IMG/VR virus record: IMGVR_UViG_3300003409_000004
Span: 5,658-43,515 of that record
Length of the DNA: 37,858 bases
DNA from: a virus
Strand: one strand, 5' to 3'
The notes beneath the pieces are model-generated. The model was not told the DNA's origin, ran no database searches, and saw only the letters and a program-made list of their open reading frames with translations. The position numbers and the translations under genes were made by a program. Shown here one piece after another: positions 30,752-36,650 of this stretch. Each line of letters begins with the position of its first letter. Positions within the stretch are counted from its first letter, which is position 1.

Positions 30752-31688
30752 ACGAAAAATTAATGTTGAGCTAACTTATAAATGCAGTTTACTCTGTCCT
30801 GCATGTCCGAGACAAAGACATTGGAAGATGCGTAATAAAAAAATTGAAGGCGAAGTTTTATCTCTTGATAATTTTAAGAAAATAGCTAAATTTTTTAATG
30901 AAATCGATTTATGCGGTCAACTTTCAGATCCGTTACATCATCCAGAATTTCACAAAATATTAGAAATAACAAACGAATATAATACAAAAAACGTAAAAAT
31001 TAACACAGCTATTTCTCAACCTGATAAAATTTTTTACCAAACTGCATTCAAGATAAGACCTAATACTAAATGGGTGTTCGGAATCGACGGATTATCAAAT
31101 GATAGTAATAGATACAGAATAAATCAAGACGGCAACAAATTATTTGATATAATGACAGAATGTGCAAAAAGTTCTACAATTAAACCTACATGGCAATATA
31201 TTGTATTTTCATATAACGAAAAAGACATCGAAGAAGCTAAAAAAATAGCAAACAACATAGGAGTAGATATTTTATTTTTACAGTCGTCAAGATGGGATAG
31301 TTGGAAGGATATTGACTCAGATAAATTTAAACCAAAAACAGGATTAAATACTCCGTGGGTTAACGATAATGATAAAACATTTCTTAATCAAGAATGTTTT
31401 GATGTCAGACCATTTGGAACAGATATTTGGGGACATTTACTTCCTTGCTGTCGCGTAGACGATTTAGGAAATTATAAAAGCGAAATGTATCAGGATTTAA
31501 TAAGAGTAAGTAAAATTTCTGATTATGAGAAAATTGAAGATATTCTAAGTACACCTCAATGGAAAAAATTTGTAGAAAATTTAGAAAATAACAAAGGTTT
31601 ACCACATTGTCATAATATGTGCTCTAAAGGTTCAACTCCTAATACAATAGCTACAGACAGCAATAATAAAATAACTTTACCACCTTAA
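30732..31688 (+). CDS. Radical SAM/SPASM protein (single chain)
   Basis: The start is the ATG at 30732, inside the previous gene by 20 bases. The 318-residue product has the radical SAM cluster motif C18-x3-C22-x2-C25 (TYKCSLLCPACPRQR), barrel strands such as CGQLSDPLHHPEF and WVFGIDGLSN, and an auxiliary-cluster domain with C222, C239-C240, C293 and C297. These fit the SPASM/Twitch type, found in peptide-modifying and small-molecule enzymes. The partner in the next two genes splits the same arrangement. Peptide modification (as in RiPP synthesis) is the commonest role of the group, but no precursor peptide is evident. Confidence 0.85.
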   Translation: MNKFFLRRKINVELTYKCSLLCPACPRQRHWKMRNKKIEGEVLSLDNFKKIAKFFNEIDLCGQLSDPLHHPEFHKILEITNEYNTKNVKINTAISQPDKIFYQTAFKIRPNTKWVFGIDGLSNDSNRYRINQDGNKLFDIMTECAKSSTIKPTWQYIVFSYNEKDIEEAKKIANNIGVDILFLQSSRWDSWKDIDSDKFKPKTGLNTPWVNDNDKTFLNQECFDVRPFGTDIWGHLLPCCRVDDLGNYKSEMYQDLIRVSKISDYEKIEDILSTPQWKKFVENLENNKGLPHCHNMCSKGSTPNTIATDSNNKITLPP

Positions 31689-31706
31689 TTAACAGCGAGA
31701 TAGAAG

Positions 31707-32054
31707 ATGGAAATAGACCCTAAATGTTTAAAATTCTCAAAAGAAAATAAAGGAGCAGCATATACTTCCGACGGATTTATGTTACCGTGTTGCTGGATGG
31801 ATGATCCTCCTGTGTATCGGTATATTAAAGAATGTGGATTAAAAGACGAAAAACTTGCACTAGAAAACAATGAGTGTCTTGAAGATATTTTTACTTCAGA
31901 TCAATGGGAAAACTTTTTCCAAACATTATTAAACAATCCTGAAAATGCTTCGTATATGTGTAAGAAGAAGTGCGGAGTAAACGTAGATATGGATAAAGTC
32001 CGAGAAGAAGAAAAAATTGAAGTTAAGGATCAAGCCAATGGGTCGTATTACTGA
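31707..32054 (+). CDS. Stand-alone SPASM-like iron-sulfur protein
   Basis: This 115-residue protein is only the auxiliary-cluster domain. Cysteines C7, C28, C29, C85 and C89 line up one for one with C222, C239, C240, C293 and C297 of the SPASM part of the 30732 protein: GFMLPCCWMDD against HLLPCCRVDD, and LEDIFTSDQWENF against IEDILSTPQWKKF. C43 and C57 are extra. No radical SAM core is present. The C-terminal tail after C89 is charged. It overlaps the following radical SAM gene by 17 bases. It probably acts with it as a split enzyme. This is not a fragment of a broken gene, because the order SPASM then core is reversed compared with the single-chain protein and both frames are intact. Confidence 0.8.
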   Translation: MEIDPKCLKFSKENKGAAYTSDGFMLPCCWMDDPPVYRYIKECGLKDEKLALENNECLEDIFTSDQWENFFQTLLNNPENASYMCKKKCGVNVDMDKVREEEKIEVKDQANGSYY

Positions 32055-32796
32055 TCAATATGTAGATTTTCAAAAATATTGTAGACCAAATATTGATGCA
32101 TCTCACCGGTGTCCATTTAGATGTCCTCAGTGTATTAGACAAAAAACTACAAGTCAAGATCAAATTAGACGATCTTTTGATTTACAAGAACATAATTTTC
32201 AAAAAATATTAGATTATTATGAACTTGGTTTAACATTTTGTGGACAAATTTCCGATCCTATCTATCATCCAAGATTTTTAAACTTTTTGAAATTGTGCAA
32301 CGGACAAGGCAAAGCGGTTCGTATTGCAACTGTAGGTAGTGGTAAAAGCGATGAGTGGTGGGACGAAGCATACAGCTACGGTGTAGGAGAAAATGCTTGG
32401 TACTTTGGTGTAGATGGTATTGACGAAAAAAGTGAACTATATCGTGTAAACTCAAATTTTGAAGATGTATGGTCAAGAATGAAACAAGGTAGAGATCTAG
32501 GACATACAATTGTTTGGCAATATATCATTTTTGGATACAACGAACACGAAGTTGATCGTGCTATCGAAATTGCTAAGGAGGAAGATTTTAGTTTGCTCCT
32601 TGTTAATACTAACAGAGGATTTAATCCAGATAGTCCTTTGCTTAGAAAAAATGTAGAATTTAAACTTGAAAGTCCAGACAAGAAACATACTCAACAAAGA
32701 GTAAAAAAAGAATATTGGGGTTACAAATCACCTTCTTTAGAAGCATGGCATAAACTACCAAGAAAAAAATTAGAGTTAATAAAACAAGGAAGTTAA
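32038..32796 (+). CDS. Radical SAM core protein without SPASM domain
   Basis: The start is the ATG at 32038, inside the SPASM gene by 17 bases. The 252-residue product has C25-x3-C29-x2-C32 (HRCPFRCPQCIR) and shares CGQISDPIYHPRFL, WYFGVDGIDE, and VWQYIIFGYNE with the 30732 protein (CGQLSDPLHHPEF, WVFGIDGLSN, TWQYIVFSYNE). It ends after the barrel and has no C-terminal cysteine cluster, so the auxiliary cluster comes from 31707 if the two act together. A Lys-rich C-terminus (LPRKKLELIKQ) follows. The nitroreductase paralogue starts 2 bases later. Confidence 0.85.
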   Translation: MGRITDQYVDFQKYCRPNIDASHRCPFRCPQCIRQKTTSQDQIRRSFDLQEHNFQKILDYYELGLTFCGQISDPIYHPRFLNFLKLCNGQGKAVRIATVGSGKSDEWWDEAYSYGVGENAWYFGVDGIDEKSELYRVNSNFEDVWSRMKQGRDLGHTIVWQYIIFGYNEHEVDRAIEIAKEEDFSLLLVNTNRGFNPDSPLLRKNVEFKLESPDKKHTQQRVKKEYWGYKSPSLEAWHKLPRKKLELIKQGS

Positions 32797-32798
32797 TT

Positions 32799-33491
32799 AT
32801 GATAGAAGATTCGTTAAGCAGAAGAGCTCATGTAGTAAATTATGATCAGGACATAATTCCTACCAAAGAAGAAATAGACGAATTGTTAAGATTGGCGTAC
32901 ACACTTGTAACATCAAAACAAAAAGGATATCCTTACAAAATTTATGTATTAGGACCAAATAAAAAACGTAGTAAAAAGCTATGGCAACTTTGCGAAGGTA
33001 ATAAAATTACCACAGATACTATTGCATATGGAGATGCAGGTGATAATTACAGAGCTAATTTAGGTCTTTATCATATTGATAGTGCTCCGTGGACTCTTAT
33101 TGCTACTCCTCGAGTAGCTCCTCCAAATCCGTTTCATAGGAAAAATTTTGACGAGTCAAAATCTTTATGGGAATTAGAAGATCCTATTTTTGTAGGCAAA
33201 CAAAATAGAGAATCTTGCGCCATAGAAGTAGGAATGCTTGCAAAAGCAATTACAGGCGCTGCTTTAGATAGAGGATGGGATACTTCTTATAATGTGTGTT
33301 TTCCGAAAAATATGAACCAGTGGACTGAATTTCCTTATCTAACATATTACCCTTTTTTAATACAAACTTTAGGAAAAGCAACAAAGTACAAATGGCAAAC
33401 GTTAAGCAAAGAAGATTCAAAAAACGACTCTGATCCGCCTTTTGAAACAATTTTTGAGTTTGTAGATAATAAGCAGGATAGTCATGTATAA
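32799..33491 (+). CDS. Nitroreductase-fold protein, paralogue 1
   Basis: This 230-residue protein is related to the 35125 protein. The early helix region (SRRAHVVNYDQDIIPTKEEIDELLRLAYTLVTSKQKGYPYKIYVL) matches the nitroreductase start (R-R-x-x...e-i-x-eLL-x-A...tpSk-n-x-x-y-v), and the C-terminal AIEVGMLAKAITGAALDRGWDTSYNVCFPKN matches the second flavin-binding helix and following turn. Both paralogues share LCEGNKITTD/LCKGNEITTD. Family members use FMN and NAD(P)H. It overlaps the next gene by 8 bases. Substrate unknown. Confidence 0.65.
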   Translation: MIEDSLSRRAHVVNYDQDIIPTKEEIDELLRLAYTLVTSKQKGYPYKIYVLGPNKKRSKKLWQLCEGNKITTDTIAYGDAGDNYRANLGLYHIDSAPWTLIATPRVAPPNPFHRKNFDESKSLWELEDPIFVGKQNRESCAIEVGMLAKAITGAALDRGWDTSYNVCFPKNMNQWTEFPYLTYYPFLIQTLGKATKYKWQTLSKEDSKNDSDPPFETIFEFVDNKQDSHV

Positions 33492-34041
33492 TATAATTAT
33501 TTTAAATCATTTTTATGGTTATCCGGAGTTAGAAGATGAGTTTATTAATAAACAACGATATGCAAAGTTACTTAAATTAGTTAATATTGCAAATCGAAAC
33601 AAAACAATTTTTTTAGAAAACGATGTAAGCAAAAAAGATAAAAGACTTGCAAGTATAAGAAAAATATCAGAAGTCTACGGTCATAAATGGCTAGACTTCA
33701 AAGATAATCACACTATCAAAGACATATATAAAATTATACAAAATTTGTGTGGCATATCAATAAATCCAGAAAATTCTAAAATTATTTTAGGTGGAACAAA
33801 TACGTCAGGTTGTTTACTAAGAAGTGCTAATATAGCCGCAAAAAATTGGGCAAAATTAAATTATAATGTGCAGTTTTGTCTTTCAATGTGTGGAGAATAT
33901 GAAATAGACGGAGTTAATTCTGCCGAAAAAAATCAAATGGCAGCATCTATTTTATATCAATTTATTAAAAATAATAATTTTACAAATAAAATAGATGCGT
34001 TTTACGATCCAAGAGAATTAGTTATAAACTTTAATAATTAA
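33484..34041 (+). CDS. Isochorismatase-like protein, copy 2
   Basis: This 185-residue protein starts inside the previous gene by 8 bases. KIILGGTNTSGCLLRSAN around C110 and the later DGVNSAEKNQM match copy 1 at 12212, and so does the surrounding layout. The first aspartate of the family triad seems to be missing: the equivalent position in NIIILNHFYGY is N8, where copy 1 has D13. The protein therefore may be a non-canonical hydrolase or an inactive relative. The Lys residue (possible K68 in HKWL) is uncertain. It ends 11 bases before the DegT aminotransferase, which has an AAAGGATAAA ribosome-binding site. Confidence 0.55.
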   Translation: MYNIIILNHFYGYPELEDEFINKQRYAKLLKLVNIANRNKTIFLENDVSKKDKRLASIRKISEVYGHKWLDFKDNHTIKDIYKIIQNLCGISINPENSKIILGGTNTSGCLLRSANIAAKNWAKLNYNVQFCLSMCGEYEIDGVNSAEKNQMAASILYQFIKNNNFTNKIDAFYDPRELVINFNN

Positions 34042-34052
34042 AAGGATAAATT

Positions 34053-35135
34053 ATGATCTCATACGATGCATGGGACAGAGAGTACCAAGAAAATAAAGAA
34101 GCATACTTAGAAATTTTTGACCAGTTTATGAGTCAAATGAACTACGAAAATAACGAAGAGTGGGAACGTAACTTTGCAGAGCGTTTAGGTCGTAAGCATT
34201 GCGTAAGTGTTGCTAGTGCTACAGACGCACTACACTTTGCATTACTAGCACACGGCATTGGTCCAGGAGACGAAGTACTAGTAACAGACTTTAGTTGGAT
34301 CTCTAGTGCAAGTTGTGTAGACATGGTAGGTGCTACTCCTGTGTTTTGTGACATTGATCTAGACACTTATCAAATGTCCTTAGACAGCGTACAGCGCATG
34401 TACAGCGACCGTGTAAAGGCGATAGTGTATGTACACTTGTTCGGTGCTATGACGGATACAAGCGCACTACAAGCGTTCTGTAAGGAGCGTAACATACTGT
34501 TTATCGAAGATGCGGCACAAGCATTAGGCAGTAGTTTAGACAGTGTTAGAGCAGGGTCTATTGGCGATTGCAGTGTGTTTAGCTTTAACAGCAACAAAGT
34601 TATTGCAGGCATCAACGGCGGCGGCGTTGTGCTTACAGACGACGATAACATTGCAAAGCGTCTTAAAATGATTCGTAGGCATGGTAAGGACGAGACATTT
34701 GACTTACTTGGTTATAACAGTCGTATGTATGTTCTTAATGCTCGTATTATCGATCAGCGTATGAAAAGTATGGAGCAAAATCAAGTAAAGCGTCAGGGGA
34801 TAGCACAAAAGTATAATAAAGCATTTGCAGATTTACCTGTTGTTACTCCTAAAATGTCTAATGCATTAGACAATAATTATCACAAGTATGTTATACGTTT
34901 TACAGACAAAGACACACGCAAACGTGTTAAGAACGCACTAAACGCTAGTATACACTACGAAACTCCTTTGAGTGCTAACGGTATGTACAATAATGCAAAC
35001 TTGCGCAGTGACGCTTGTACAGCGTCTAAGACGGCAGCAGATACAGTGTTATCTCTGCCTATACATTCTTGGTTAACTGATGAAGAGGTACAAACAATAA
35101 TAGATAAGATTAGGGAGATTTTTAATGATATTTGA
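34053..35135 (+). CDS. DegT/DnrJ/EryC1-family PLP aminotransferase
   Basis: This 360-residue protein has all family landmarks: VSVASATDALHFALLAHGIGPGDEVLV near the start, VHLFGAMTDT, IEDAAQALGS at 151-160 with PLP-binding D153, SVFSFNSNKVIAGINGGGV with Schiff-base K182, and RRHGKDE. Family members aminate keto-sugars or inositols for surface glycans and antibiotics; the usual length is 370-390. It follows an AAGGATAAA site and overlaps the next gene by 11 bases. Its G+C content is visibly higher than in neighbours, and it uses more CGT, GCG and AGC codons, so it may have arrived separately. The sugar is unknown. Confidence 0.88.
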   Translation: MISYDAWDREYQENKEAYLEIFDQFMSQMNYENNEEWERNFAERLGRKHCVSVASATDALHFALLAHGIGPGDEVLVTDFSWISSASCVDMVGATPVFCDIDLDTYQMSLDSVQRMYSDRVKAIVYVHLFGAMTDTSALQAFCKERNILFIEDAAQALGSSLDSVRAGSIGDCSVFSFNSNKVIAGINGGGVVLTDDDNIAKRLKMIRRHGKDETFDLLGYNSRMYVLNARIIDQRMKSMEQNQVKRQGIAQKYNKAFADLPVVTPKMSNALDNNYHKYVIRFTDKDTRKRVKNALNASIHYETPLSANGMYNNANLRSDACTASKTAADTVLSLPIHSWLTDEEVQTIIDKIREIFNDI

Positions 35136-35802
35136 AACATTTAAAAAACGGAAATACGCTTTAGAGTATGAAAAAGATGCAGAGATACCAGAGTCGTTAA
35201 TTGAAGAGTTGTTGTATAAAGCGTGGGAGGTTACACCTTCTAAAAATAATTTTATGCCTTACTCGGTGCATGTATTAAATCAAGATTGTCAGCAATTAAA
35301 AGAACAAATATTTAACCTATGTAAAGGCAACGAAATAACAACAGACAATATTGACGAAATACAAGCAGATAAAAGACACAATATTAAATTACCTGCTTAT
35401 GCAAATATTTTAAGTTGTTCATATCTTATTTTATTTACACAAAGATTAGAAACTGATCCGAATCCTGTCCAAAAAGATCTTATTGAAAACAAGGGACATG
35501 TATACGAAGCGGTGGACCCAAGTAGTCTACACAGAATCTACGGATTAACTTCATTCGAATCAGGATTATTTGCAGATGTTTTTAGCGGATTATGTATTGA
35601 AAATAACTTAGATGTGTCATTTACCGGATGTTTTCCAAGAAATTTAGACAAATGGAAGGAAATAGAATTTGTTAAATATACTCCAATTATGTTAATGACT
35701 GTTGGAAAAGCAAAAACATATTTGCAAGATACAAAAAAAGGTTTTGGAAAATTAGATACAAGACCAGATTATTCAAGAATTGTTAATTTTATAAAAAACT
35801 AA
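35125..35802 (+). CDS. Nitroreductase-fold protein, paralogue 2
   Basis: This 225-residue protein starts inside the DegT gene by 11 bases. FKKRKYALEYEKDAEIPESLIEELLYKAWEVTPSKNNFMPYSVHVL matches the nitroreductase N-terminus (R-x-Y...ip-e-x-i-eeLL-x-A-x-x-tPSk-N-x-x-p), and SGLFADVFSGLCIENNLDVSFTGCFPRN matches the second flavin-binding region. It shares TTDNID and GCFPRN with the 32799 protein, so the two are paralogues flanking the isochorismatase-like and DegT genes. The intergenic space after it (35803-35867, 65 bases) shows a run of ten A and a short AAGATA/TATCTT inverted repeat, but no clear terminator. Confidence 0.65.
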   Translation: MIFETFKKRKYALEYEKDAEIPESLIEELLYKAWEVTPSKNNFMPYSVHVLNQDCQQLKEQIFNLCKGNEITTDNIDEIQADKRHNIKLPAYANILSCSYLILFTQRLETDPNPVQKDLIENKGHVYEAVDPSSLHRIYGLTSFESGLFADVFSGLCIENNLDVSFTGCFPRNLDKWKEIEFVKYTPIMLMTVGKAKTYLQDTKKGFGKLDTRPDYSRIVNFIKN

Positions 35803-35867
35803 TCAAAAAAAAAATTATAGATATTATTTAAAGATAAGTATCTTAGTAAACTTTTAAGGATAAAGCA

Positions 35868-36650
35868 ATGAAAATTACTCACGGCGGACAGACTATCGAT
35901 TTGTTTCCTAAAGAAATTCCAGAATTAATGCCTATATCGTTGTCAGGAGGCCTAGATTCTGCATCATTATTGTATCTCGTATCTACACATTTTCCGCAAA
36001 TAGAAGTAGTTCCTTATACCTGCAGAGATTTAAATGCACCTAAAGATGCAGATGCTGCAGAAGAAATTGTTAAATGGATGCAAAAAACATTTCCAAACAA
36101 TAAAATTAGAGATATTAGTATCTACGATTTTAATGACAGAACTGAAGATTATGTTACATGGGAAGAAGTGGAAGAAGTTAGAGAAAAATATCCTCAATTT
36201 AAAAGTTTAAGTAAACACGGAATTTCTAAAATTATTCAAGTTGATAGAATTTCTTGGAATTTTATGTCCAAATTTCCTGGAGCAGTCAGGCTTGACGGTA
36301 TGACAAGAAACCCTCCAAGTCAGGAAATGAAAGATTTAGGATTTTACGATAAAGCAGAACGCAGAAGAGATAAAGAAGAACCGAAAGTAGAAGAATATAG
36401 AACCGACTACGACAAGAAAATTTTATTTATATATCAAGCCTATGCAAATGTCGATAAAAAATTTGTTGCAGGAGTCTACAAGGATTACGATTTAATGGAT
36501 ACGTTGTTTCCATTAACAAGGTCTTGTATAGGAACTGCTCAACAAACAGATAATTTTACCAAAGAATGTCATCAATGTTTTTGGTGTGACGAAAAGAAAT
36601 GGGCGTTTGATTTAATTTGGGAAGAAGATAAAGAAAGAGAATTTGCATGA
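35868..36650 (+). CDS. PP-loop ATPase, QueC/ExsB-like
   Basis: This is a 260-residue protein. PISLSGGLDSASLL gives the PP-loop SGGLDS at 26-31 that activates a substrate with ATP. Near the C-terminus C220 (TRSCIG) and C234, C237 and C240 (ECHQCFWCDE) form the C-x(n)-C-x2-C-x2-C zinc set seen in 7-cyano-7-deazaguanine synthase (QueC): E. coli QueC has TCYNG...CGHCAAC. The middle has a basic insertion (KAERRRDKEEPK). QueC makes preQ0 from the QueE product. Alternatives are other PP-loop enzymes such as asparagine-synthetase-like or tRNA thiolation proteins. A start ATG follows AAGGATAAA. It overlaps the following gene as ATGA. Confidence 0.65.
   Translation: MKITHGGQTIDLFPKEIPELMPISLSGGLDSASLLYLVSTHFPQIEVVPYTCRDLNAPKDADAAEEIVKWMQKTFPNNKIRDISIYDFNDRTEDYVTWEEVEEVREKYPQFKSLSKHGISKIIQVDRISWNFMSKFPGAVRLDGMTRNPPSQEMKDLGFYDKAERRRDKEEPKVEEYRTDYDKKILFIYQAYANVDKKFVAGVYKDYDLMDTLFPLTRSCIGTAQQTDNFTKECHQCFWCDEKKWAFDLIWEEDKEREFA

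Noticed and set aside
31707-32796. Suspicion that the SPASM and core genes are one frame-shifted gene
   Set aside because: The SPASM part comes first and the core second, whereas the single-chain relative has core then SPASM. Each part has its own start and stop and complete cysteine motif, so a simple frameshift would not make this order.
34142-34651. Minus-strand frames in the DegT gene
   Set aside because: Antisense shadows of a complete aminotransferase; rich in Ser and Ala with no motif.
35803-35867. Possible terminator with a run of ten A
   Set aside because: The only inverted repeat is AAGATA/TATCTT with a 2-base loop, which has no GC pairs to hold it; no stem precedes a T run.
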